DNA from: an uncultured Sediminibacterium sp.
Lineage (GTDB): Bacteria > Bacteroidota > Bacteroidia > Chitinophagales > Chitinophagaceae
DNA length: 64,000 nt
Assembly (NCBI RefSeq): GCF_946481145.1
Contig: NZ_CAMLMJ010000020.1
Coordinates: forward strand, 16,924-80,923
Direction of reading: 5' to 3'
The position numbers were made by a program, and so were the translations under genes. Shown piece by piece: positions 1 through 8,470 of this stretch. The notes under the pieces were generated by a model. That model was not told where the DNA came from. It saw nothing but the letters and a program-made list of their open reading frames with translations, and did no database searches. Numbering within the stretch: position 1 is the first letter of the stretch; every line of letters begins with the position of its first letter.

Positions 1-1
1 A

Positions 2-331
2 CCAGAATTTAATCCGGTAACAGATTCTATTGAAACAAAATCATTGCATGGGGGATATATCACATTATCTTACCTGCTAAAAAATAACAACAAACAAATT
101 TTCATCCCCTTTCTAAGAGGCCATTATTATAATGGAGGCAAAAAACATGAGCTGGATGCACGTAGTTACCAGGTAAGAGAATTGGAAATAGGAATAGAAT
201 GGCAACCGGTAAAACAATTTGAACTTGTAGCCATGTATACCATCTCCTCACGCCGATTTGAAGATTTCAGCTTACAGAATAATTTACAAAAAGGAAGTTT
301 ATTGCGTATTCAGGCTCAGTTGAACTTTTAG
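2..331 (+). CDS. Outer-membrane porin, C-terminal fragment (phosphate-selective porin O/P-like)
   Basis: Only the last 109 codons are in the window; the frame is open from base 2, so the gene starts to the left of it. The visible part alternates polar and hydrophobic residues like transmembrane beta strands (GGYITLSYLL, ELEIGIEWQPV, FELVAMYTISS, LLRIQAQLNF) and ends in Phe, the usual C-terminal signal of outer-membrane barrels recognised by BamA. The pattern ELEIGIEW followed by ELVAMYT resembles the last strands of OprO/OprP-type porins. The phosphate genes at 7-12 kb would suit such a role, but the substrate cannot be judged from this piece. The stop is followed by a long hairpin shared with the convergent dipeptidase gene. 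Confidence 0.6.
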   Translation, partial: PEFNPVTDSIETKSLHGGYITLSYLLKNNNKQIFIPFLRGHYYNGGKKHELDARSYQVRELEIGIEWQPVKQFELVAMYTISSRRFEDFSLQNNLQKGSLLRIQAQLNF

Positions 332-348
332 ATTTTTTCTAATAAATA

Positions 349-403
349 TTTTAGCCACAGATTCACAGATAAATCATTCATAATCTGTGAATCTGTGGCT
401 AAA
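349..403. terminator. Bidirectional word-type hairpin between convergent genes
   Basis: A 21-bp perfect inverted repeat (350-370 with 383-403) with a 12-base loop lies between the converging porin and dipeptidase genes. Each arm contains the word CACAGATT twice in tandem. The right arm runs into a stretch of A residues, which gives a T tract for minus-strand transcription, and T-rich sequence lies on the other side. It should terminate from both directions and belongs to the word-built palindromes found throughout the window. Confidence 0.75.
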
Positions 404-413
404 AAATCTTTCT

Positions 414-1592
414 TTACCGTTGGTTAGCCCGAAACACCCTGATAAAATTTCCGCCCAGTATTTTACGGATATCCTTATCGCTATAACCACGCTCCATTAA
501 AGCCTTTGTAATATTCGGGAAACCCGTAACATCATCAAGCCCTTGTGGTGATGAACTAATACCGTCGAAATCAGAGCCTAATCCAACATGATCTACCCCT
601 ATCAATTTTACAATATAATCCAGGTGATCGATTAATAAAGACAATGGTGGTCTCAATGATTTTACTTCTTCCGGATACTTTTCAAATAAATATTCCTGCA
701 CAAAATAATCTTCGGGATTTATTGCCCTCAGAGAATCTGTTTCTTTTTTATGTGCCTGCAGAAATTTTGTATTACGGTTGTTGAATCCGCTATCTAAAAA
801 GCCAGAATAAAAATTCAAATGAATGACACCTCCATTTTTTCCTATTGCTTTTATTTGTTCATCATTCAGGTTTCGGAAAACAGGGCTTAACTGGTACACG
901 CAGCTATGTGAAGCAATCACTGGTTTTGAGCTTACCCGTATAGCATCCCAGAATGTTTGCTCCCCAACATGTGAAATATCAACGATCATTCCGAGCTGGT
1001 TCATTCGTTTCACTACCTGTTCACCAAAATCAGTAAGTCCTTTTTTTCCTCCCGGCACAGTATTATTTGTTTCCTCCATAGCAGAGCTTGCCCAACTGGT
1101 AGAGTTGTTCCAGGTAAGTGTCATATAGCGTACTCCACGTTCGTAAAGTTTATCCAGGTAATCGATATTATCTTCCATCATGTGTCCGCCTTCTACACCC
1201 ATCATAACTGCAAGCTTGTTTTTTCTGATCGCTTTTTTCAGGTCTGAATAATTTTTAGCAATCATCATATCCTGTGGATTTCGGCTGGCCCATGCATAAA
1301 CAGAATCAATTTCACGATTGGCTCTTTCAAAGCCTTTGCCCTTTGTGAATGTTCCGTCGCTCCAGATTGAAAAAACCTGTACATCAATACCTCCTTGCTT
1401 CATCCGATTTAAATCGGAATGTGTACGCTTCCTCAGATCCTGATTAAATGAAACTGCCTTATCAATAGATTTATTGGGAAAGTCGTTATGCGTATCTACC
1501 ACGATCGCTTTGCGATGAAGTTTTTCATAGCCTTGCGCCATCGATAAGATAGGCAGTAATACAAAAAACCAACAGATCTTTTTCATAAGCAT
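414..1592 (-). CDS. Membrane dipeptidase (peptidase M19, renal dipeptidase family)
   Basis: A 392-residue zinc dipeptidase with an N-terminal signal peptide (hydrophobic core FFVLLPILSMAQ), so exported. The M19 metal-binding set is visible: H35 and D37 in VDTHND, E134 in GVEGGH, H208 in DISHVGEQ, H229 in ASHSCV, and the GLGSDFDG motif near 345. Family members hydrolyse dipeptides, including ones with a D residue at the C-terminal position. The ATG at 1592 overlaps the stop of the upstream deacylase (TAATG), so the pair is probably translationally coupled; the ATG at 1586 is an alternative. The partner suggests joint salvage of D-amino-acid-containing peptides. Confidence 0.9.
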   Translation of the reverse strand: MLMKKICWFFVLLPILSMAQGYEKLHRKAIVVDTHNDFPNKSIDKAVSFNQDLRKRTHSDLNRMKQGGIDVQVFSIWSDGTFTKGKGFERANREIDSVYAWASRNPQDMMIAKNYSDLKKAIRKNKLAVMMGVEGGHMMEDNIDYLDKLYERGVRYMTLTWNNSTSWASSAMEETNNTVPGGKKGLTDFGEQVVKRMNQLGMIVDISHVGEQTFWDAIRVSSKPVIASHSCVYQLSPVFRNLNDEQIKAIGKNGGVIHLNFYSGFLDSGFNNRNTKFLQAHKKETDSLRAINPEDYFVQEYLFEKYPEEVKSLRPPLSLLIDHLDYIVKLIGVDHVGLGSDFDGISSSPQGLDDVTGFPNITKALMERGYSDKDIRKILGGNFIRVFRANQR

Positions 1593-3151
1593 TATTGTTT
1601 TCTGATACTGGCACCAGCACGAGCACCCGTATGTACCCCTTCATCCACAGTTACAGTTCCGTTAACCAATACGTATTTAAATCCGGTTGAATACTGGTGT
1701 GGTTTTTCAAAGGTCGATTGATCTTTCACAGCATTTTCATCAAATATGAGGATATCAGCGGCATAACCTTCTACAAGCAATCCACGTCCTTCAAGTTTAA
1801 ATTTATTGGCGGGTAAAGAAGTCATTCGACGGATGGCTTCCTCTATTGAAATTACTTTTTCATCACGAACATATTTAGACAAAACCCTTGCATTCGTTCC
1901 ATAACCCCTTGGGTGAGGGTTACCCTGATTAAAGATGCGAATGCTTGCATCAGATGCAAACATGTTAAAAGGGTATTGCATGATATGCTTTACATCGTCT
2001 TCACTCATTCCATGAAATACCATACTTGCACCTCCCTTTTCCATCATCTGTACAATTGTTTCAGCTTCATTTACTGCATCGGAAGGTTTACCCATGATTT
2101 TATTTACTGCTTCAATACTTTTTCCATTCATGCTGGTATCTGCATCATAATAAGCCACAACGGGAAAACTGAAATGCGCCAATCCTCTTCTGGCAAGTTT
2201 TTGCAACATATAATCCTTTACAATCTTCCTGATGGCGGGTTTTGCCAGTCTGGCTTTTATAGAATCGCGACCATCCGCCAATACCCAGTCTGGTAACAAA
2301 GTACTTAATGAAGTACTGGATGCGGTATAAGGGTATTGATCAATGGTAACATCAAGTCCTTCCTGTCTGGCCTTAATAACCATTGGAACGGTTTCCTTAC
2401 TTCTTCCCCAATTCTGCTGACCACTTAGTTTAAAGTGAGATAGTTGAACCGGCAATCCGGCTTCTCTGCCTATATGCAGTGCTTCTTCAATAGCATATAT
2501 AACGCTGTCGCCTTCATCGCGCATATGACTTGCATAAACGCCATGGTACTTGGCGGCTACTTTAGCGAGTCGCAATACTTCTTCTGTTTTGGAATAAGTG
2601 CCCGGTATATAAATAAGTCCGGTAGACATACCAACTGCCCCATCTTTCATTGCCTTCTCTACAATAGCCTCCATCTGTTGCATTTCCTGTTCAGTTGGGT
2701 CACGCTTAGCGGAGCCCATTACGGCTTTCCGAACATTATTATGTCCGATAAGCGCAGCTACATTTACAGAAGTTTTAAGGCTGTCGATCATTCCCAGGTA
2801 ACGACCAATATCTGCATCAGATAAACCACAATTACCTGTAACTACCGTAGTAACTCCATCATAAATAAAATTACTGGCCTGTGGGTTCTTCTTTTCATCG
2901 TCTTCAATATGGGTATGTACATCTATAAAACCTGGAGTAACAAAAAGTCCTCTTGCATCAATCACTTTGTTGGCTGTCCAGCCATCAAGGTTTCCCTTTT
3001 TTACAATTTTACCGTTACTAATGGCCAGATCGCCATAATACCAGGAATTACCTGTTCCATCAAGTATCTTACCCCCTTTGATCAGGATATCAGCCTGTTG
3101 TCCAAAGGCTGAACTGCATACAAATAAGGCACAGAAAATAAATAAACGCAT
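1592..3151 (-). CDS. N-acyl-D-amino-acid deacylase (D-aminoacylase, amidohydrolase superfamily)
   Basis: A 519-residue amidohydrolase of the D-aminoacylase type with a short signal peptide (FIFCALFVCSSAFGQQ). The fold starts with a small beta domain (ADILIKGGKILDGTG), followed by the metal-binding HTH at H79/H81 in VHTHIE, the family Cys in GNCGLS (C108), H209 in YASHMRDEG, and a further His in QLSHFKLSG. The C-terminal beta domain (ADILIFDEN, YVLVNGTVTVDEG) closes the sandwich. It releases D-amino acids from N-acylated or peptide-like substrates. It is the first gene of a two-gene unit with the M19 dipeptidase. No lipobox is obvious, so a periplasmic location is likely. Confidence 0.88.
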   Translation of the reverse strand: MRLFIFCALFVCSSAFGQQADILIKGGKILDGTGNSWYYGDLAISNGKIVKKGNLDGWTANKVIDARGLFVTPGFIDVHTHIEDDEKKNPQASNFIYDGVTTVVTGNCGLSDADIGRYLGMIDSLKTSVNVAALIGHNNVRKAVMGSAKRDPTEQEMQQMEAIVEKAMKDGAVGMSTGLIYIPGTYSKTEEVLRLAKVAAKYHGVYASHMRDEGDSVIYAIEEALHIGREAGLPVQLSHFKLSGQQNWGRSKETVPMVIKARQEGLDVTIDQYPYTASSTSLSTLLPDWVLADGRDSIKARLAKPAIRKIVKDYMLQKLARRGLAHFSFPVVAYYDADTSMNGKSIEAVNKIMGKPSDAVNEAETIVQMMEKGGASMVFHGMSEDDVKHIMQYPFNMFASDASIRIFNQGNPHPRGYGTNARVLSKYVRDEKVISIEEAIRRMTSLPANKFKLEGRGLLVEGYAADILIFDENAVKDQSTFEKPHQYSTGFKYVLVNGTVTVDEGVHTGARAGASIRKQ

Positions 3152-3227
3152 ATTGGGCAGATTAGATGGAAAGATACTAATCTTAACTGACTGATTTACA
3201 GCTGTACAATTTCCTGGTAGGGGGAAT

Positions 3228-3433
3228 ATTTGGCTGCAAGCTTCAGGCTACAGGCTGCAAGTCTGCGCTCTATCAAGAACAGATAGCATTAACAGCAATT
3301 TTATATTTCTTTAATCCGCTCATTTTAAAATATCTAATTCGCAGCCCCCATTATTTATTCTATTAATAGCAGAAAACCTAAAATGCCCCCCAATCAAGGC
3401 TTGCGGCTTGCAGCTTGCAGCTTGCAGCCAAAT
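3228..3433. repeat. Composite palindromic element, copy A (about 200 bp, contains the conserved module)
   Basis: The 357-base gap between the divergent deacylase and prfA is largely filled by this element. Its ends are a 34-base imperfect inverted repeat (3228-3261 and 3400-3433) made of repeats of the word GCTTGCA/TGCAAGC. Next to the right arm lies the conserved module (3350-3410, core 3376-3395), which matches 10716-10772, 53322-53377 and 62919-62980. The interior also shares AATTCGCA and TTATTC words with the copy at 10.7 kb. No ORF or transposase is present. Confidence 0.8.
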
Positions 3434-3479
3434 TTCCCGCCTGCAATGGTTTATTAGCACAAACTCAACCCGAATGCTG

Positions 3480-3487
3480 TAATTTTG
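3480..3487 (+). promoter_or_regulatory. prfA -7 element TAATTTTG
   Basis: TAATTTTG matches the Bacteroidota -7 consensus TAnnTTTG exactly. It sits 21 bases before the prfA ATG at 3509, giving a leader of roughly 15-17 bases. No good TTTG -33 box is visible (TTTATT near 3450 is the closest). The placement supports 3509 over the upstream TTG at 3485, which lies inside this element. Confidence 0.55.
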
Positions 3488-3508
3488 CACTCCAATAAAA
3501 AAGCAGCT

Positions 3509-4570
3509 ATGCTGGATAAGCTCGAAGCAATTAAGGCAAGGTTTGAACAGGTAGGGGTGGCATTAACCAACCCGGAGATCATCAATGACCAGAAGAAATT
3601 TGGTGCCTATAGTAAGGAATACCGTTCACTGGAAAAGATTGTACAACCCTATGAAACCTATTTAAAGGTTATGGCGGATTATCAATTCGCCAAAGAGAGC
3701 CAACAAAGCAGTGATGAAGAAATGCGCGAATTGGCCAAAATGGAGCTGCCTGAACTGGAAGCCAAAAAAGAAGCACTCGAAAAAGAACTGACCAAACTCC
3801 TTATTCCAAAAGATCCTCAAGACGATAAAAACGCCATCCTTGAAATACGTGCAGGTACTGGTGGTGATGAAGCAAGCCTGTTCGCCGGTGATCTGCTGGG
3901 AATGTATCTCCGTTATTGTGCCAAAAAAGGCTGGAAAGCCGCGGTAGTTAGTGAAAGTGAAGGAACTGTTGGTGGCTATAAAGAAGTAGTGGTAGAAGTT
4001 ACAGGCGAAGATGTGTACGGCACACTTAAATTTGAAAGTGGTGTTCACCGTGTTCAACGCGTGCCAGATACAGAAACCCAGGGAAGGGTACATACATCTG
4101 CAGCAACAGTAGCCGTTATGCCCGAGGCTGAGGAAGTTGATTTTGAATTGAAAGAGAGTGATGTGAAAATGGAGACTGCCCGTAGTGGTGGAGCGGGCGG
4201 ACAAAACGTAAACAAGGTTGAAACAAAAGTATTCCTTACGCATATTCCAACCGGCGTTGTGGTGGTTTGCCAAACAGAACGTTCTCAGTTGGGTAACAGA
4301 GAGAAGGCTATGGCGATGTTACGTACCAAATTATATGAAGAGCAGGTGCGTAAACAGGAAGAAGAAATTGCCCGACACCGCAAAACACTGGTAAGTACCG
4401 GCGACAGAAGCGCCAAAATCAGGACCTATAACTGGCCACAGGGAAGGGTTACGGACCACAGGATTGGACTTACCTCCTATAACCTCGATGCGGTGATTAA
4501 TGGAGATATCGATGAATTCATCGAAGCATTACAGGTGGCGGAAAATGCTGAAAAGATGCTGGAAAACTAA
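3509..4570 (+). CDS. prfA: Peptide chain release factor 1
   Basis: A class I release factor of 353 residues, the usual RF1 length, which ends translation at UAA and UAG. The GGQ peptidyl-tRNA hydrolysis motif is in [15 protein letters not shown], and the codon-recognition tripeptide has the PxT form (PDT in [12 protein letters not shown]) followed by RVHTSAA. RF1 rather than RF2 is indicated by PxT instead of SPF and by the absence of a frameshift site. The start is the ATG at 3509 (MLDKLEAIK); the reading frame is open from a TTG at 3485 but that lies in the promoter. It is monocistronic, with no prmC next to it. Confidence 0.96.
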   Translation: MLDKLEAIKARFEQVGVALTNPEIINDQKKFGAYSKEYRSLEKIVQPYETYLKVMADYQFAKESQQSSDEEMRELAKMELPELEAKKEALEKELTKLLIPKDPQDDKNAILEIRAGTGGDEASLFAGDLLGMYLRYCAKKGWKAAVVSESEGTVGGYKEVVVEVTGEDVYGTLKFESGVHRVQRVPDTETQGRVHTSAATVAVMPEAEEVDFELKESDVKMETARSGGAGGQNVNKVETKVFLTHIPTGVVVVCQTERSQLGNREKAMAMLRTKLYEEQVRKQEEEIARHRKTLVSTGDRSAKIRTYNWPQGRVTDHRIGLTSYNLDAVINGDIDEFIEALQVAENAEKMLEN

Positions 4571-4766
4571 TAGGTTCACCCTCCTTTTTGTCTTTATTTT
4601 CAGATTATGCTTATATTTAATACAGCAAGCCTGCTGATACAGGTCTGCTGTGGCATTACTCATGCATAATTGAGCTGGTTTATTTATTTGGTAAAACGGA
4701 TAACCATTTCAGCATTATATGCATCAGATTTATGCTCACCTGTGTCACCAGGGAAAATAATGCACC

Positions 4767-5504
4767 ATGAAAAAGCACTTCCTATTGCTGACGGCAATAC
4801 CTGTTCTGTTGCTGCAAAGTATTTCATCTGCACAGGATTTTGATCGTATTGACATTCTCAGACATACCAAGGAAACCATTAACTTTCTCAACGACGCAAA
4901 TGGCAAACCATTTAAATCACTTCGCAATTTCGAAGAAGAAGGTTCGCCTTTTTTTGCCCCTGATTATATTGATTGTGATATTCAAATGGTTAATGGGAAG
5001 ACATACCATAATATTCCCATTAAAATAAATCTGCTAACAGGTGAAATAATATTCAAAACATCCGATGACCAGGAAATGCTTGTTGTCAATCCTTTTCAGC
5101 GAATAACTTTCAAGTATGAAGGGAAACACTTTGTTTTTCGAAGTGGATTCCCATCAATTGATAAATTGAATGATTTATCAGTTTACCAATTACTAGATTC
5201 CGGCACCACCATTTTATTGAAACATACTTCAGTAAGTTATCAGGATAAATCTTCTTATAACAGCACTGCTATTACACGCAGTTATAACAAAAATGAAACC
5301 ATGTATGCCTGGGTTCCGGATAAAGGGATGGTAAGATTACCAAAAAAAGAAGAAGACTGGAATGCCTTTTTTGGTGCTCACCTACCTGAAATGAAACGTT
5401 TTATGCGCAACAAAAACTCCAGGCTAAAAAAGGAAGAAGATGTGATTGAACTGTTTCGGTATTATAACCAGTTATTGAAACAGGTGGTAGCAAATAAAAA
5501 CTGA
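4767..5504 (+). CDS. Secreted protein of unknown family, tandem paralogue 1
   Basis: 245 residues with a signal peptide (KKHFLLLTAIPVLLLQSISSAQ). I do not recognise a named family. It is clearly paralogous to the next gene: both carry DANG, EEGSP followed by two aromatics and Ala, GKTYH, an EIIF/EVIF strand, FRSGF or FRTGF followed by a KL pair, VLDSG/LLDSG, a TxVS strand and a basic tail ending in a predicted helix (EEDVIELFRYYNQLL here). The body looks rich in beta strands. It starts 196 bases after prfA, and 69 bases separate it from its paralogue, so the two may be co-transcribed. No catalytic motif or lipobox is visible. Confidence 0.8.
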   Translation: MKKHFLLLTAIPVLLLQSISSAQDFDRIDILRHTKETINFLNDANGKPFKSLRNFEEEGSPFFAPDYIDCDIQMVNGKTYHNIPIKINLLTGEIIFKTSDDQEMLVVNPFQRITFKYEGKHFVFRSGFPSIDKLNDLSVYQLLDSGTTILLKHTSVSYQDKSSYNSTAITRSYNKNETMYAWVPDKGMVRLPKKEEDWNAFFGAHLPEMKRFMRNKNSRLKKEEDVIELFRYYNQLLKQVVANKN

Positions 5505-5573
5505 TGCGTTTATTTTAAAAAATGTATTTTAGAAAGACTATAATCTTGATACCATTTCAAATATCCCTTTAAC

Positions 5574-6263
5574 ATGAAATATTTTATCGCTTCACTTTGT
5601 ATGTTTTTGGTATTGTCAGGAATAAATGCCCAGACTCCGGTAGTAGCTACAACAAGACTTGAACTCGATCGGTTTATGGTTGATGCAAACGGGAGGATGT
5701 TAAAACCTACAGGCGATTTTGATGAAGAAGGGTCGCCCTATTATGCCAAAGAATTTTATAACGGAACCGTTACGATATTAAAGGGTAAAACATATCATGG
5801 ACTTAAACTGAAAATCAATTTCAATACAAACGAAGTTATTTTCATAGATAATAATGGCAATGAAATGGTGGTTGCTCAACCGATTGAAAAAATCACCCTG
5901 GAAACTCCAAACGGAACAAAGGTTTTCAGAACTGGTTTTGCACCTATTGAGAAGTTAGACGGCAATGCAATCTACGAAGTACTTGATTCGGGAAAAATCA
6001 GTTACCTGAAATATACTGATGTTAGTTTTAGTGAAAGACAGCCATACCCCAATGCACGTTATATCCGTACCTACCGCGATCAGGTTTCATATTATATTGC
6101 TATTGGAAATAGTGTAAAGAAACTACCTAAAAGTATAGATGAAGTTCCTGCACTATTCGGAGATAAAGCATCGCAGGTATCTGCACTCATCAAAAAGGAG
6201 AAACTAAAAATCAAAAAAGAGAGTGATCTAATTCAGCTCTTTAAATATGCAAATAGCCTGTAA
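5574..6263 (+). CDS. Secreted protein of unknown family, tandem paralogue 2
   Basis: 229 residues with a signal peptide (KYFIASLCMFLVLSGINAQ). It shares the full block order of the preceding gene: DANGR, EEGSPYYA, GKTYHGLKLKINF, EVIFIDNNGNEMVV, FRTGFAPIEKL, VLDSGK, YLKYTDVSF, IRTYRDQ, KLPK and a lysine-rich C-terminal segment (KKEKLKIKKESDLIQLFKY). The pair arose by tandem duplication followed by considerable divergence. The function is unknown; the block NGKTYHG, where internal beta strands follow an acidic segment, suggests a small extracellular beta fold. It ends 11 bases before the convergent galE stop. Confidence 0.8.
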   Translation: MKYFIASLCMFLVLSGINAQTPVVATTRLELDRFMVDANGRMLKPTGDFDEEGSPYYAKEFYNGTVTILKGKTYHGLKLKINFNTNEVIFIDNNGNEMVVAQPIEKITLETPNGTKVFRTGFAPIEKLDGNAIYEVLDSGKISYLKYTDVSFSERQPYPNARYIRTYRDQVSYYIAIGNSVKKLPKSIDEVPALFGDKASQVSALIKKEKLKIKKESDLIQLFKYANSL

Positions 6264-6274
6264 TTGGCATTGCA

Positions 6275-7318
6275 TTAATTCCTGGATATATTTTCTTCTT
6301 CCTGTTTAATCTTTTGTTCCCAGGCCCAGGCAGTACGCATCATCTCATCGATATCGTATTGTATTTTCCATCCAAGTTGCTGAATGGCTTTTTCGTTATT
6401 GGCATAGATGGCTTTAATATCTCCGGACCTTCTTGGTCCTATTTCGTAATTAAGTTTAACGCCGCTAACCTGTTCAAAACTGCGGATTGCCTCCAGTACA
6501 GTTATACCAATACCTGTCCCGAGGTTAAATATTTCACAAGACGACCGATTTTTATGTGAACTCAGGTATTCTAATGCGAGTGTATGTGCCCTTGCTATAT
6601 CAGAAACATGTATATAATCGCGAATACAGCTACCATCGCGGGTGTCGTAATCATTACCATATACCATCATTTTGGGTAATTTGCCTATCGCTGTTTGTGT
6701 GATAACTGGTACCAGGTTTTGTGGCTTGCCCAAGGGTAATTCGCCAATTAAACAGGAAGGGTGAGCCCCTACCGGATTAAAATAACGGAGTAACACAACT
6801 GAAGTCGCTTCTGATACGGTGGCAAAATCTTTCAGTATTTCCTCTCCCATTTTTTTTGTAGCCCCATAGGGCGAAGCTGCTGCCTGCAAAGGCGTTTCTT
6901 CTGTAACAGGAAACTCTTTGGGATTACCATATACGGTACAAGAGGAAGAAAAAACAAAATTAGGAATAGCAAATTCCTTCACACATTTCATGATGCTGAT
7001 AAGGGATCCCAGGTTGTTTTCGTAATACGACAAAGGTTGCTCTACCGACTCACCTACTGCTTTGTATGCCGCAAAATGTATAACACCGGAAATATCTGGG
7101 TTCTCCTGAAAAACAGCCAGGGTTTCATCAAAGTTTTTTAGATCAACCTTATAATTTTTGATTCTTTGGCCGGTAATTAATTGAATACCTGTTAAAGGAT
7201 AAGGCGTGGAGCGCGATTGATCATCGACGGAAACGACTTCGTAACCATGCTCAAGAAGATCCACAATTGTATGAGAACCTATATAACCGCAGCCCCCAGT
7301 AACCAAAATTTTAGCCAT
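6275..7318 (-). CDS. galE: UDP-glucose 4-epimerase
   Basis: A 347-residue extended short-chain dehydrogenase that interconverts UDP-glucose and UDP-galactose in the cytoplasm. The NAD-binding GGCGYIGSH is at 8-16, the catalytic Ser lies in FSSSCTVYG (124-127) and the YxxxK pair is Y151/K155 in SPYGATKK. NLGTGIG and the C-terminal DIKAIYANNEKA block also fit GalE. Length and order are typical. It lies downstream of the phosphate permease on the same strand, 44 bases away, but the two have no obvious functional link. It provides precursors for surface polysaccharide. Confidence 0.93.
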   Translation of the reverse strand: MAKILVTGGCGYIGSHTIVDLLEHGYEVVSVDDQSRSTPYPLTGIQLITGQRIKNYKVDLKNFDETLAVFQENPDISGVIHFAAYKAVGESVEQPLSYYENNLGSLISIMKCVKEFAIPNFVFSSSCTVYGNPKEFPVTEETPLQAAASPYGATKKMGEEILKDFATVSEATSVVLLRYFNPVGAHPSCLIGELPLGKPQNLVPVITQTAIGKLPKMMVYGNDYDTRDGSCIRDYIHVSDIARAHTLALEYLSSHKNRSSCEIFNLGTGIGITVLEAIRSFEQVSGVKLNYEIGPRRSGDIKAIYANNEKAIQQLGWKIQYDIDEMMRTAWAWEQKIKQEEENISRN

Positions 7319-7362
7319 GCCAAAAGTAATTAAGGCAGCAAATTACACCGTACCGCTAAAAA

Positions 7363-8403
7363 TCAGATAAATAATTTCACTAGATAGTAAAACAAGGCTG
7401 CCATTACCGCAGAAACCGGGATAGTAAGAATCCATGCCCAAAGAAGATTCACTGTTACACCCCAACGAACAGCACTCAGTCGTTTAGTAGCTCCAACACC
7501 AATGATAGAACCAGTAATGGTGTGTGTGGTACTAACCGGAATACCCATTTTTTCGGTAAGAAATAAAGTAATGGCACCAGCGGTTTCAGCACTTACCCCT
7601 TCAAGCGGTGTAACTTTAGTGATACGTGTTCCCATTGTTTTAACAATCTTCCAGCCACCGCTAAGTGTACCCAGACCAATAGCCAGAAAGCTACAGAAAG
7701 GTACCCAGCTATATTCTGAAACAAACTGATTAAAACTCATATCAACACCTAAAGAATTCTCGTAGTAAATGATTGCGGCTCCAATGATACCCATTACTTT
7801 TTGGGCGTCATTACCACCATGACCAAGACTAAACGCAGCAGAAGAAATTAACTGTAGCTTTTTGAACCAGCTTTCTGCTTTATATGGATTAGATCGTTTA
7901 CACAGGTGTACGATCAATATTGTAATAAAGAATGCGATAAACATACCCAGCAAAGGAGCCAGGAAGATGAACAGGAACGTTGGAATTACTTTTGCATAGT
8001 TTACTACATCTATACCACCATCGCTAAAGCCTCCGGCATGTGCCAGGGCAGCTCCCATAAAACCTCCTAATAGCGTATGCGATGAACTGGAAGGAATACC
8101 AAACCACCAGGTAACCAGGTTCCAGGTAATGGCTGCCAGAAGTCCGGCAAAAATTACTTCCAGTGTAATAAAATGTTCATTCACTGATTTGGCAATGGTA
8201 TTACCAATTTTGAATTCTCCAATCAGGTATTTAGAAATAAAGAAAGCTGCGAAATTAAACAGTGCAGCCCACAGCACAGCCTGAAATGGTGTAAGTACTT
8301 TCGTGGAAACGATGGTGGCAATTGAGTTAGCCGCATCATGAAAGCCATTAATATAATCGAAGATGAATGCTAAAACAATAATAATAACCAGAAGAGTGAA
8401 CAT
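7363..8403 (-). CDS. pit: Inorganic phosphate transporter, PiT family
   Basis: 346 residues, almost all hydrophobic, with about ten transmembrane segments. The two inverted PiT signatures are present: GFHDAANSIATIVSTKVLTP in the N-terminal half and GHGGNDAQKVMG in the C-terminal half, together with WWFGIPSSSSHTLLGG and GIPVSTTHTITGS, the paired Ser/Thr-His loops of the family. It imports metal phosphate driven by the ion gradient. It follows the DUF47 gene by 67 bases on the same strand, the usual pairing, and lies in the same block as a PhoR/PhoB-like pair. Confidence 0.93.
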   Translation of the reverse strand: MFTLLVIIIVLAFIFDYINGFHDAANSIATIVSTKVLTPFQAVLWAALFNFAAFFISKYLIGEFKIGNTIAKSVNEHFITLEVIFAGLLAAITWNLVTWWFGIPSSSSHTLLGGFMGAALAHAGGFSDGGIDVVNYAKVIPTFLFIFLAPLLGMFIAFFITILIVHLCKRSNPYKAESWFKKLQLISSAAFSLGHGGNDAQKVMGIIGAAIIYYENSLGVDMSFNQFVSEYSWVPFCSFLAIGLGTLSGGWKIVKTMGTRITKVTPLEGVSAETAGAITLFLTEKMGIPVSTTHTITGSIIGVGATKRLSAVRWGVTVNLLWAWILTIPVSAVMAALFYYLVKLFI

Positions 8404-8470
8404 ACGTTTTGGTTTTTGATGGCAGATACTGAAAACTCAACATTGAATAACTGGTTTTCAGTCGACCTTG

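Noticed and set aside
3662..4273. 203-codon minus-strand ORF inside prfA
   Set aside because: Shadow of prfA; cysteine/histidine/phenylalanine-rich translation without any domain.
4611..4660. Hairpin ACAGCA...TGCTGT after prfA as terminator
   Set aside because: Short interrupted stem without a T run; too weak to list.
4571..4766. tRNA or riboswitch in the gap after prfA
   Set aside because: No cloverleaf, CCA end or known riboswitch core could be recognised by eye.
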